Of a DNA stretch of 64,000 bases, positions 8,556 through 16,592 are shown in pieces. The notes below the pieces were generated by a model that saw only the letters and a program-made list of their open reading frames with translations, was not told the DNA's origin and searched no databases. Source of the DNA: Mycolicibacterium mageritense (GTDB taxonomy: Bacteria; Actinomycetota; Actinomycetes; Mycobacteriales; Mycobacteriaceae); the NCBI RefSeq assembly GCF_010727475.1, contig NZ_AP022567.1, forward strand, positions 5,642,001-5,706,000, given 5' to 3'. The position numbers and the translations under genes are program-made. Position 1 is the first letter of the stretch. Each line of letters begins with the position of its first letter.

Positions 8556-9406
8556 GGCAGGCCGACATGCATGCCCGAATGGAGAGGCTGTTCGCCGCGG
8601 ACGGGCGGCTGCTGGATGTCGCGATCGACCATGGTGCGGTCAACGAACCTGCGCTGCTGGGCGGGATTGCCGATGCTCGGGCGGCGCTGGCGACGTTGCG
8701 CGCCGCGGCGCCGGATGCCATCCAGTTGACCCCGGGGCTCGCGCGGCTGTTGTCCGGGCATCGCGGTCCCGGCGATCCGAGGCTCGTGCTACGCACCGAT
8801 GTGTCGAACGTCTACGGCGCTGCGGTGCCACGTACGCCCTCATGCGAGTTGCTGCCCCAGGCCGTGGAGACCGCGGTACGTCTCGACGCCGCGTGCGTGG
8901 TGGTCAACCTGCTGCTACTGCCGAATCAGCCGGAGCTGCACGGCCAGTGCGTCCGCAACATCGGGGTGTTGCGCGCAGAATGCGAGCGCGTCGCGATGCC
9001 GCTCATGGTCGAACCACTCGTCATGGCACCCAACGACGTCGCAGGCGGCTATCAGGTCGACGGTGATCTGAGGCGCATCACCGCACTTGTGCGGCAGGCA
9101 GCGGAGCTCGGAGCGGATGTGATCAAGGCCGATCCGTGCGATGCGCCTGCCGAGTTTCATCAGGTGGTGACCGCGGCATCGGGTGTGCCCGTCCTCGTTC
9201 GCGGTGGCGGGCGAGCCACCGACACCGAGATCCTGCAGCGCACATTTGAGGTCATGAGACAGGGAGCTTGCGGAATCGTGTACGGCAGAAACATCTTTCA
9301 GCATCCAAATCCCGCCGCAATGGTGGCCGCGCTGATGGCTGTGGTGCACGACGATGTGGACGCGTCGGCCGCTGCCGACCTGCTGCGGAGCCGAAGCGCG
9401 GCGTGA
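8552..9406 (+). CDS. Class I aldolase, DhnA/LsrF-like
   Basis: TIM-barrel aldolase, 284 residues. The family's VAIDHG motif is near residue 25, the Schiff-base lysine region is ELGADVIKADP, and the C-terminal phosphate-binding segment is VYGRNIFQ. LsrF and DhnA-type enzymes cleave or transfer on phosphorylated keto compounds. After DhaKL phosphorylation this enzyme would split the sugar phosphate into DHAP or a similar triose plus an aldehyde. The start overlaps the VOC gene stop (ATGA), and its own stop overlaps the dehydrogenase start (GTGA), giving a tightly coupled unit. Confidence 0.85.
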   Translation: MRQADMHARMERLFAADGRLLDVAIDHGAVNEPALLGGIADARAALATLRAAAPDAIQLTPGLARLLSGHRGPGDPRLVLRTDVSNVYGAAVPRTPSCELLPQAVETAVRLDAACVVVNLLLLPNQPELHGQCVRNIGVLRAECERVAMPLMVEPLVMAPNDVAGGYQVDGDLRRITALVRQAAELGADVIKADPCDAPAEFHQVVTAASGVPVLVRGGGRATDTEILQRTFEVMRQGACGIVYGRNIFQHPNPAAMVAALMAVVHDDVDASAAADLLRSRSAA

Positions 9407-10506
9407 GGATCGTCGGTGCGGTCCTGGAGGACGATCGGGCGGGTCGGCCGGCTGGGGCGATGGCACAGCTGGCCGTCTGCGAGCTGGACCTGGAGGATCC
9501 GCGAAGCGGAGAGATCCGCGTTGCGATCGACGCCGCAGGCGTGTGTCATTCGGATTTGTCGGTGGTCGACGGGAACAGGCCACGGCCATTGCCGATGTTG
9601 CTCGGGCACGAGGGCACGGGCCTGGTCGACATGGTCGGCTCGGACGTCGACGACATCCGCCCTGGGCAGCGCGTGGTGATGACGTTCCTCCCGCGATGCG
9701 GACAGTGCGCGGGCTGCGGCAGCGGCGGACGGGTGCCGTGCGAGCAGGGGACCGCCGCCAACTCAGCGGGCGAGCTCATGGGTGGCGGCACCCGGCTGTC
9801 GCGATTCGGCAGGCCGATCCGGCATCACCTCGGTGTTTCGGCGTTCGCGACCCATGCGGTCGTGGACCGAAGGTCTGTCGTGCCCGTCGACGACGACATT
9901 CCGCCGGCTGTCGCGGCACTGCTGGGATGCGCGGTCCTGACCGGTGGCGGCGCCGTGCTGAACAGCGGTCGGCCGCAATCGGGGGAGTCCGTCGTCGTTG
10001 TCGGCCTCGGTGGTGTCGGAATGGCGGCGACGATCACGGCGCTGGCGCTCGGACACGAGGTCATCGCTGTCGACAACCTGGAAGCCAAGCTCGAGCTGGC
10101 GCGCGATCTCGGCGCGGCCCAGGCGGTCAGCCCGGCGCGTGCCTTGGCATCGGGCATCCGGGCACCGGTCGTGATCGAGGCGGCCGGACACCCCCGCGCC
10201 TTCGAGACCGCCTTCGCCATGACCGCGCCAGGAGGGCGCATGGTGACCGTGGGCCTACCGGCCCCGTCAGCGATCGCGACGGTGTCACCGCTTCTCATCA
10301 CCGCCGAAGCGCGAACGATCGCCGGCAGTTACCTGGGTTCGGCCGTCCCGAATCGGGACATCCCCGAATTCGTGCGGCTCTGGCGCGATGGTCTCCTGCC
10401 CGTCGAACGGCTGGTGACCTCGGAAATCGGCCTCGACCAGATCAACGATGCGATGGGCGACCTGGCCGGCGGCCGGACCGTCCGCCAGATTGTGCGCACG
10501 GGCTGA
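9403..10506 (+). CDS. Zinc-dependent alcohol dehydrogenase (MDR superfamily)
   Basis: Medium-chain dehydrogenase, 367 residues from GTG 9403. The catalytic zinc ligands are present (GVCHSD and GHEG). The structural zinc lobe is CGQCAGCGSGGRVPC, with four Cys but a longer last spacing than usual. The Rossmann motif VGLGGVGMA follows near residue 200. GTG 9403 overlaps the aldolase stop, and upstream starts would extend into the aldolase. A likely role is oxidation of a polyol to the ketose for DhaKL, or reduction of the aldehyde released by the aldolase. It is the last gene before the ribosomal protein block. Confidence 0.87.
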   Translation: MRIVGAVLEDDRAGRPAGAMAQLAVCELDLEDPRSGEIRVAIDAAGVCHSDLSVVDGNRPRPLPMLLGHEGTGLVDMVGSDVDDIRPGQRVVMTFLPRCGQCAGCGSGGRVPCEQGTAANSAGELMGGGTRLSRFGRPIRHHLGVSAFATHAVVDRRSVVPVDDDIPPAVAALLGCAVLTGGGAVLNSGRPQSGESVVVVGLGGVGMAATITALALGHEVIAVDNLEAKLELARDLGAAQAVSPARALASGIRAPVVIEAAGHPRAFETAFAMTAPGGRMVTVGLPAPSAIATVSPLLITAEARTIAGSYLGSAVPNRDIPEFVRLWRDGLLPVERLVTSEIGLDQINDAMGDLAGGRTVRQIVRTG

Positions 10507-10544
10507 CCGCGGGCGGCGTGGAAAAAGCACACCCCATCAGCGTG

Positions 10545-10550
10545 TAAACT
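10545..10550 (+). promoter_or_regulatory. Candidate -10 box of the rpsB-tsf operon
   Basis: TAAACT in the 232-base gap before rpsB fits the mycobacterial TANNNT pattern and would give a leader of roughly 180 bases. No good -35 is seen. Other hexamers in the gap are possible. Confidence 0.3.
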
Positions 10551-10685
10551 TCTATCCGCAGCTCGTCCAAGCGGGCTGACTTCGCGTGTCTGCGCCACGA
10601 CTGCCACCACGGAGTCGTAATCGGATGCCGACGGTCCTGACCTGGGATTTCCTCAGGGAGGGTTCGGCAACCGGCGGGCACCAGG

Positions 10686-10709
10686 GTCCGGCCTCACCCG
10701 AAGCCGGAC
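10686..10709 (+). promoter_or_regulatory. Leader hairpin upstream of rpsB
   Basis: GTCCGGC (10686-10692) and GCCGGAC (10703-10709) form a perfect 7-bp stem with a 10-base loop. It ends 12 bases before the AAAGGA ribosome site of rpsB. Its position in a long ribosomal-protein leader suggests translational autoregulation by S2, which is inference. No run of T follows, so it is not an intrinsic terminator. Confidence 0.45.
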
Positions 10710-10738
10710 GACAACCGACATAAAGGAACCATGGACTC

Positions 10739-11563
10739 ATGGCTGTTGTAACCATGAAACAGCTGCTGGACAGCGGCACCCACTTCGGGCACCAGACCCG
10801 GCGCTGGAACCCCAAGATGAAGCGGTTCATCTTCACCGACCGCAACGGCATCTACATCATCGATCTGCAGCAGACGCTGACCTACATCGACAAGGCGTAC
10901 GAGTTCGTCAAGGAGACCGTCGCCCACGGTGGCAGCGTGCTGTTCGTCGGCACCAAGAAGCAGGCGCAGGAGTCCATCGCCGAAGAGGCGACCCGCGTCG
11001 GCATGCCCTACGTGAACCAGCGCTGGCTGGGCGGCATGCTCACCAACTTCTCCACCGTGCACAAGCGCCTGCAGCGCCTCAAGGAGCTCGAGGCCATGGA
11101 GCAGACCGGTGGCTTCGAGGGCCGCACCAAGAAGGAAATCCTCATGCTCACGCGTGAGAAGAACAAGCTTGAGCGCAGCCTCGGCGGTATTCGTGACATG
11201 CAGAAGGTGCCCTCGGCCATCTGGGTCGTGGACACCAACAAGGAGCACATCGCCGTCGGCGAGGCCCGCAAGCTGGGCATCCCGGTCATCGCGATCCTCG
11301 ACACCAACTGCGACCCCGACGTCGTCGACTACCCGATCCCGGGCAACGACGATGCGATCCGTTCGGCCGCGCTGCTGACCAAGGTCGTCGCGTCTGCCGT
11401 CGCCGAGGGCCTGCAGGCCCGCGCCGGCCAGGGTGGGGCCAAGCAGGACGCCGAGGGTGCCGAGCCGCTCGCCGAGTGGGAGCAGGAACTGCTCGCCGGC
11501 GCGACCGCAGGCACCGGTGAGGGCGACGCGGCCCAAGCCGACACCACCACTGACGCATCGTAG
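10739..11563 (+). CDS. rpsB: 30S ribosomal protein S2
   Basis: Small-subunit ribosomal protein, 274 residues. Family hallmarks are the N-terminal MKQLLDSGTHFGHQTRRWNPKM, the central coiled-coil insertion rich in charged residues (about 100-150) and the segment IPVIAILDTNCDPD. The C-terminal tail (from about residue 225) is Ala/Gly/Glu-rich, as in other mycobacteria. The ATG at 10739 is set by AAAGGA 11 bases upstream; an ATG at 10731 is out of frame. Followed closely by tsf, the universal rpsB-tsf arrangement. Confidence 0.98.
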   Translation: MAVVTMKQLLDSGTHFGHQTRRWNPKMKRFIFTDRNGIYIIDLQQTLTYIDKAYEFVKETVAHGGSVLFVGTKKQAQESIAEEATRVGMPYVNQRWLGGMLTNFSTVHKRLQRLKELEAMEQTGGFEGRTKKEILMLTREKNKLERSLGGIRDMQKVPSAIWVVDTNKEHIAVGEARKLGIPVIAILDTNCDPDVVDYPIPGNDDAIRSAALLTKVVASAVAEGLQARAGQGGAKQDAEGAEPLAEWEQELLAGATAGTGEGDAAQADTTTDAS

Positions 11564-11576
11564 GAAAGGCTGAACA

Positions 11577-12392
11577 TTGGCGAACTACACCGCCGCCGAC
11601 GTCAAGCGACTTCGGGAGCTCACGGGCGCCGGCATGCTCGACTCGAAGAATGCGCTGGTCGAGGCTGACGGCGACTTCGACAAGGCTGTCGAGCTGCTCC
11701 GCATCAAGGGTGCCAAGGACGTGGGCAAGCGCGCCGAGCGCGCCACGGCCGAGGGCCTGGTCGCCGCCAAGGGCGGTGCGCTGATCGAGCTGAACTCGGA
11801 GACCGACTTCGTCGCGAAGAACGCCGAGTTCCAGGCGTTGGCCGACCAGATCGTCGAGGCCGCCGCGGCCTCGAAGGCCACCGACGTGGAAGCCCTCAAG
11901 GCCGCCAAGGCCGGTGACACCACGGTCGAGCAGGCCATCGCGGACCTGTCGGCCAAGATCGGTGAGAAGCTCGAGCTGCGCCGGGTCGCCTACTTCGACG
12001 GCACGGTCGAGACCTACCTGCACAAGCGTGCCGCGGACCTGCCGCCTGCGGTGGGTGTGTTGGTCGAGTACACCGGTGGCGATCAGAGCGCTGCGCACGC
12101 CGTGGCGCTGCAGATCGCCGCGCTCAAGGCCCGCTACCTCAGCCGTGAGGACGTCCCCGAGGACATCGTCGCCAACGAGCGGCGCATCGCCGAGGAGACT
12201 GCCCGCAACGAGGGCAAGCCCGAGCAGGCCCTGGCCAAGATCGTCGAAGGTCGTGTGACCGGCTTCTACAAGGACGTCGTGCTGCTGGATCAGCCGTCGG
12301 TGTCCGACAGCAAGAAGACCGTCAAGGCCCTGCTCGACGAGGCCGGCGTGACCGTGACCCGCTTCGTGCGGTTCGAGGTCGGCCAGCAGTAG
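11577..12392 (+). CDS. tsf: Elongation factor Ts
   Basis: Guanine nucleotide exchange factor for EF-Tu, 271 residues. The N-terminal UBA-like domain (ADVKRLRELTGAGMLDSKNAL) and the EF-Ts signature with the TDFVAKN segment near residue 80 are clear. The start codon is TTG at 11577, supported by AGGAAAGG 7 bases upstream, and the mature N-terminus would be ANYTAAD. It lies 13 bases after rpsB and is followed by a strong intrinsic terminator. Confidence 0.98.
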   Translation: MANYTAADVKRLRELTGAGMLDSKNALVEADGDFDKAVELLRIKGAKDVGKRAERATAEGLVAAKGGALIELNSETDFVAKNAEFQALADQIVEAAAASKATDVEALKAAKAGDTTVEQAIADLSAKIGEKLELRRVAYFDGTVETYLHKRAADLPPAVGVLVEYTGGDQSAAHAVALQIAALKARYLSREDVPEDIVANERRIAEETARNEGKPEQALAKIVEGRVTGFYKDVVLLDQPSVSDSKKTVKALLDEAGVTVTRFVRFEVGQQ

Positions 12393-12402
12393 CAGACCCT
12401 GC

Positions 12403-12445
12403 AAAGCCCCGCGCATTTCCGGTTGGCCCGGAGGCGCGGGGTTTT
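12403..12445 (+). terminator. Rho-independent terminator of rpsB-tsf
   Basis: CCCCGCGC (12407-12414) pairs with GCGCGGGG (12434-12441), flanked by AAAG on the left and TTTT on the right. It begins 11 bases after the tsf stop and is the most classical intrinsic terminator in the window. Confidence 0.85.
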
Positions 12446-12502
12446 GTGCATTCCGGGGTGAGGGCGGCAAGGACGCCGCGCATCTATTGCACATGTGTCT
12501 GT

Positions 12503-12508
12503 TAACGT
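12503..12508 (+). promoter_or_regulatory. Candidate -10 box, leaderless amidase promoter
   Basis: TAACGT ends 6 bases before the amidase ATG and no ribosome site is present, so the transcript may start at the ATG. An 8-base palindrome CACATGTG (12490-12497) lies just upstream and could bind a regulator. Confidence 0.45.
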
Positions 12509-12514
12509 CGGGAC

Positions 12515-13966
12515 ATGAGTCATATCAGCGCCTTCGGCGACGATGCCCTTGGCGAGCATGACGCAGTCGGACTGGTCGAGGAGATGCGGGCCGGGCGGGT
12601 GTCGTCGGCCGATCTCATCGAGGCGGCCGTCGCCCGCACCGAGGCCGTCAACCCCACGCTCAACGGGCTTGCGTACGAAGCCTTCGATCGCGCCCACGCG
12701 CGTGGCGCCGCCCCGAGCCCGTACGGCGGGTTCTTCGACGGTGTGCCGACGTTCGTCAAGGACAACGTCGCCGTCGAAGGCATGCCCACCATGCAGGGCA
12801 CCGACGCGTGGGAGCCACGGCCGCAACGGGCCAACGGCGACTTCGCGCGCGCCTTCTTCGCCACCGGTCTGGTGGCGCTGGGCAAGACGCGACTGTCCGA
12901 GTTCGGTTTCAGTGCATCGTGTGAGCATCCGCGGCTGGGGCCGGTCCGCAATCCCTGGAATCCCGACTACACCGCCGGAGCGTCGTCGTCGGGGTCCGGT
13001 GCGTTTGTCGCGGCCGGGGTCGTGCCCATCGCGCATGCCAACGACGGTGGCGGTTCGATCCGGATTCCCGCGTCCTGCAACGGCTTGGTGGGGCTCAAGC
13101 CGTCGCGCGGGCGGCTGCCGCAGGACAGGGAACTGCGCATGATGCCGGTGCGGATCGTCTCCGACGGCGTCGTGACCCGGTCGGTGCGCGACACCGCGGC
13201 GTTCTACCGCGAGATGGAGCGGGTCTACCGCAATCCCAAGCTGCCGCCGATCGGCGACGTCAGCCGGCCGGGCAAGCAGCGGCTGCGCATCGCCGTGTGC
13301 ACGCAGTCGATCACGCGCGACGCGGATCCCGAGATGCGTGAGCTGACCCTCAAGACGGCCTCGCTTCTTGAGGAACTAGGTCATCGGGTCACCCCGATCG
13401 GCAACCCGGTGCCCGCCCGCTTCAAGGACGACTTCCTGTTGTACTGGGCGTTTTTGGCGTACGCACTGGTGCGTGGCGGGCAACGGAACTTCGGCCCGAG
13501 CTTCGACCGGGACCGGCTCGATCACCTGACCCTGGGCCTCGAGCGCCATGCGGGCCGCAATCTGTACCGGCTGCCGGTCTCCATCGCGCGGCTGGCGCGG
13601 ACCCGCCGCATCACCGAGCGGCTGGCCAACAGCTACGACGTGGTTCTCATGCCGACCTTGGCCGAGCCAACCCTGCGCATCGGCGAACTGGACCCGATGG
13701 CGGACTACCAGGACATCATCGACCGGCTCATCGACTGGGTGGCCTTCACGCCGCTGCAGAACGCCACCGGTGATCCGGCCATCTCGCTGCCGCTGGCCCA
13801 GACTGCCGAGGGCCTGCCGGTCGGCATGATGTTCTCGGCCACCGTGGGCCGCGAAGCGCGGCTGCTGGAGCTGGCCTACGAACTGGAGGAAGCGCGCCCG
13901 TGGCGTCGCATCCAGGATCCGGTTCCGGCGAACAGACGCAAAGGTGCCCAGAAGCGCCCGAAATAG
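12515..13966 (+). CDS. amiC: Amidase (amidase signature family)
   Basis: Hydrolase of the amidase signature family, 483 residues, cleaving carboxamides by a Ser-cisSer-Lys triad. The lysine is in FVKDNVAVEG (about residue 86). The glycine/serine-rich signature GASSSGSGAFVAAG and the following HANDGGGSIRIPAS carry the two serines. It lies directly after tsf, the position of Rv2888c (amiC) in M. tuberculosis, which is why the symbol is used. The physiological substrate is unknown. The start is probably leaderless. A Lys/Arg-rich tail ends the protein. Confidence 0.92.
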   Translation: MSHISAFGDDALGEHDAVGLVEEMRAGRVSSADLIEAAVARTEAVNPTLNGLAYEAFDRAHARGAAPSPYGGFFDGVPTFVKDNVAVEGMPTMQGTDAWEPRPQRANGDFARAFFATGLVALGKTRLSEFGFSASCEHPRLGPVRNPWNPDYTAGASSSGSGAFVAAGVVPIAHANDGGGSIRIPASCNGLVGLKPSRGRLPQDRELRMMPVRIVSDGVVTRSVRDTAAFYREMERVYRNPKLPPIGDVSRPGKQRLRIAVCTQSITRDADPEMRELTLKTASLLEELGHRVTPIGNPVPARFKDDFLLYWAFLAYALVRGGQRNFGPSFDRDRLDHLTLGLERHAGRNLYRLPVSIARLARTRRITERLANSYDVVLMPTLAEPTLRIGELDPMADYQDIIDRLIDWVAFTPLQNATGDPAISLPLAQTAEGLPVGMMFSATVGREARLLELAYELEEARPWRRIQDPVPANRRKGAQKRPK

Positions 13967-14069
13967 GGTGCTTTCGTGTTTGTTCGGCAGAGACGGTACC
14001 GGGTAGCGACATGACGCCGTAACGCGGGCGGGAGGCATTTAACCCGCTCGACACCGCGGGCTGCTGCCC

Positions 14070-15269
14070 GTGAAACACGGCGCTCGCAGCATCTGTGCTG
14101 TGGAATCCACTGCTTCGTTGGCGACGAGCCGTCGGGCACCGGAGATCGAAGCGACGACCGGAAGCACCTTCGGCTGTCTGATCCGGTTCGCGTTGGCGAA
14201 CATTCGCCGGCGACCGGAGCGGTTCGTGTTGTCGGTGCTGGGAATTGCCCTCGCGATCGCGTGTGTGACCGTCGTCCGGACGATCTCGTCGAGTTTCGCG
14301 ATCACAGGGGCCGAGTCGGTCACCGATGTCCTCGGGGACGCACAGTTGTGGGCGGTGCCCGCAGCGGGCGTCCACTATGACAACGATGCCCGCGCACTCG
14401 TGGCGGACGGCCCGGCTCCGCTGATCACGTTGCCCGACGGGTGGCGGGCGACACGCACGTACTCCGGTGTCACCCGGGTCGGCGACACCCCCGTGTCGGT
14501 ACGGGGAAACGATGAAACACCCTCGGAGCAAGCGGTTTTGGGTGATCCGCTGGCGCAGCGGCTGGGCGTCTCGCCCGGCGACGTGATCGACGTCGGCGGC
14601 CGGGCCCTGACCGTCGGCGTCGCGGGCAGCGGTGAGTCGATGACGGTGTCGTCGGCACTGGCCCGGTCTCTGGTCGGTGACAACGGATGGTGGACCATCT
14701 ACGCGCCGGCCGGTGAGGAGAAGAACCGTGGTCTGGCACGGACATTCGGCGGTGCCGTGGGCCTACCGGTCACGGCTGACCCGTCGATGCAACCGGACCG
14801 CACCGGGTCCGGTCTGATCTACGACACTGTGGGCGGATCCGGCCCCTTGACGTTCGAGCAGAAGTTCTCGGCGTTGTTCTCCGGAAAGGTGACCGGCTCG
14901 ACGCTGGGGCTGATCTCGATCATCGGACTCGTGCTCGGTTTCGTCATCGCGGTGTCGTCCTTCCTGGCTGCCGTGGCCGAACGCAAACGCGAATTCGGCA
15001 TCATGAGCAGCATCGGCCTGGCAGACGAGGTGCTGTACTTCTTTCTCGTCGAGTCGGCCCTCGTCTTCGTCGCGGCCTACCTGGTCGGGATTCTCGGCGC
15101 GGGTGTGGCTGTGGCCCTGGTGATTCCCGGTATCGCGACGCCGACGGCATGGGCCCAGGCCGCGGGTATGGTCGCGGCCTTTCTGCCCGCGATGGCGATC
15201 GTCGGTGCGCTGGTTCCGGTGCACCGCTTGTTGCAGCAGCGGCCGGTCGACCTGCTGGGGGCGCGATGA
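14070..15269 (+). CDS. ABC transporter permease, FtsX/MacB type
   Basis: Membrane subunit of a MacB/LolCDE-like exporter, about 399 residues. One N-terminal span (residues about 45-65, after FALANIRRRPERF) is followed by a large extracytoplasmic domain and three C-terminal spans (residues about 280-385). This is the FtsX topology. The start is uncertain: GTG 14070 gives a long hydrophilic leader and GTG 14100 is an alternative; neither has a good ribosome site. It overlaps the second permease gene by 4 bases. The substrate is unknown; relatives export peptides, lipoproteins or drugs. Confidence 0.85.
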   Translation: MKHGARSICAVESTASLATSRRAPEIEATTGSTFGCLIRFALANIRRRPERFVLSVLGIALAIACVTVVRTISSSFAITGAESVTDVLGDAQLWAVPAAGVHYDNDARALVADGPAPLITLPDGWRATRTYSGVTRVGDTPVSVRGNDETPSEQAVLGDPLAQRLGVSPGDVIDVGGRALTVGVAGSGESMTVSSALARSLVGDNGWWTIYAPAGEEKNRGLARTFGGAVGLPVTADPSMQPDRTGSGLIYDTVGGSGPLTFEQKFSALFSGKVTGSTLGLISIIGLVLGFVIAVSSFLAAVAERKREFGIMSSIGLADEVLYFFLVESALVFVAAYLVGILGAGVAVALVIPGIATPTAWAQAAGMVAAFLPAMAIVGALVPVHRLLQQRPVDLLGAR

Positions 15270-15826
15270 TCACGAAAGGCCTCGGATACGGCTGGCTGTC
15301 GGCGCGCCGCCGCATCAGGGACATGGTGCTGCCCGTGGTCACCACCGCCACGGGTGCGTTCCTGGTCGTCCTGGTCTTCGGTATGTCGCCCGGCATCCGT
15401 GCCCAGTCAGCGGCACTGGGCCACGCCGACGAGATCGAACGCGCGGTGGTGCTCATCGCGGTGACCGTGCTGCTCGTCGGTGTCGTCGAAGTGGCGGTCG
15501 CGACAACCCGGACCGTGGCACACCGCACGCGCGAACTCGGTGTGCTCGGCGCCAACGGAATCCCGCGTGGCCCCGTGGTGGCTGCATTGCTCGTTGAGCC
15601 CGTCGTGGCGGCCGTGCTCGGAGCCCTGTTGGGTGCACTCCTTGGCGCGGCCACCGCAATCGTCGTCACGCTGGCCGGTTTCGCGCCCACCGGTGTCTCC
15701 CCGGCAGGGTTGGCGGTCGGGGCAGTACTGGCCGTCGTGGTCAGCATTGTGGCCGCCCTCGCCACGAGCGTCGTCCCCACCTGGAATGCCGCATCACGAC
15801 CACCCATCCGATCCCTGACCGCGTGA
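15266..15826 (+). CDS. ABC transporter permease, short FtsX-like subunit
   Basis: Second, shorter permease of 186 residues with four predicted spans and almost no external domain. The segment TRTVAHRTRELGVLGANGIPRG resembles the cytoplasmic coupling helix of FtsX-family permeases. It begins at an ATG overlapping the first permease stop. A full-length and a half-length permease with one ATPase would make a heterodimeric exporter, as in some actinobacterial FtsX systems. Confidence 0.82.
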   Translation: MITKGLGYGWLSARRRIRDMVLPVVTTATGAFLVVLVFGMSPGIRAQSAALGHADEIERAVVLIAVTVLLVGVVEVAVATTRTVAHRTRELGVLGANGIPRGPVVAALLVEPVVAAVLGALLGALLGAATAIVVTLAGFAPTGVSPAGLAVGAVLAVVVSIVAALATSVVPTWNAASRPPIRSLTA

Positions 15827-15839
15827 GGCTGAACAGACA

Positions 15840-16568
15840 ATGACCGCACTGGACGACGCGGCGACAGCCGCCCCCGCCGACACCGAAATCGGCAAGAAGC
15901 CCGTCATCGAGATCAGTGATGTCTGGAAGTTGCACAAGCTCGGCGACGAGGTGGTCAAAGCCCTCGTGGCCGCCGAACTCCAGGTGATGCCAGGGGAGTT
16001 CGTGTGTTTGATGGGGCCGAGCGGCAGCGGCAAGTCCACGTTGCTCAACATCATCGGCGGGCTGGACCGTCCGACCAAGGGCGCGGTGAAGATCACCGGT
16101 CGCGATACCGCACAACTCACCGAGAGCCAGTTCGCCGCGTTACGTCACGACACCATCGGATTCATCTTCCAGAGCTACAACCTGATTCCGTTCCTGTCGG
16201 CCGTGGAGAACGTGGAACTGCCGCTGATGTTCGAACCGTATGACCGAAAGTCTTTGCGTAAAAGGGCAACCGAGCTACTGGAGCTGGTAGGTCTCGGTCA
16301 CCGCGTTCATCATCAGCCCACGAAGATGTCCGGAGGGGAACAGCAGCGCACCGCGATCGCACGGTCGCTGATCAGCAGCCCGACCCTCGTCCTCGCCGAC
16401 GAGCCGACGGCCAACCTCGACCACCGTACCGGGGAGACGGTGGTGCGTATGCTGCGCGACCTGTGCTCGACACTGGGTGTCACGGTCGTCGCGAGCACCC
16501 ACGATCCCACGGTGGCCGACGAAGCGACCCGTGTCGTCCGGATGAAAGACGGACAGATCATCAACTGA
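15840..16568 (+). CDS. ABC transporter ATP-binding protein, MacB/LolD type
   Basis: ATPase for the two upstream permeases, 242 residues. Walker A GPSGSGKST (about residue 60), Q-loop FIFQSYNLIPFLSAVENVELP, signature MSGGEQQR and Walker B LVLADEPTANLD match the LolD/MacB class closely. A Thr/Ala-rich leader of about 20 residues precedes the domain. It lies 13 bases after the second permease and 24 bases before the APC permease gene, so the exporter and the amine genes may be one transcript. Confidence 0.93.
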   Translation: MTALDDAATAAPADTEIGKKPVIEISDVWKLHKLGDEVVKALVAAELQVMPGEFVCLMGPSGSGKSTLLNIIGGLDRPTKGAVKITGRDTAQLTESQFAALRHDTIGFIFQSYNLIPFLSAVENVELPLMFEPYDRKSLRKRATELLELVGLGHRVHHQPTKMSGGEQQRTAIARSLISSPTLVLADEPTANLDHRTGETVVRMLRDLCSTLGVTVVASTHDPTVADEATRVVRMKDGQIIN

Positions 16569-16592
16569 TTCAACGGCATTGGGAGAACACTG

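Noticed and set aside
12487..12508. TTGCAC plus TAACGT as a full -35/-10 promoter for amiC
   Set aside because: The spacing is only 10 bases, too short; only the -10 hexamer is retained as a candidate.
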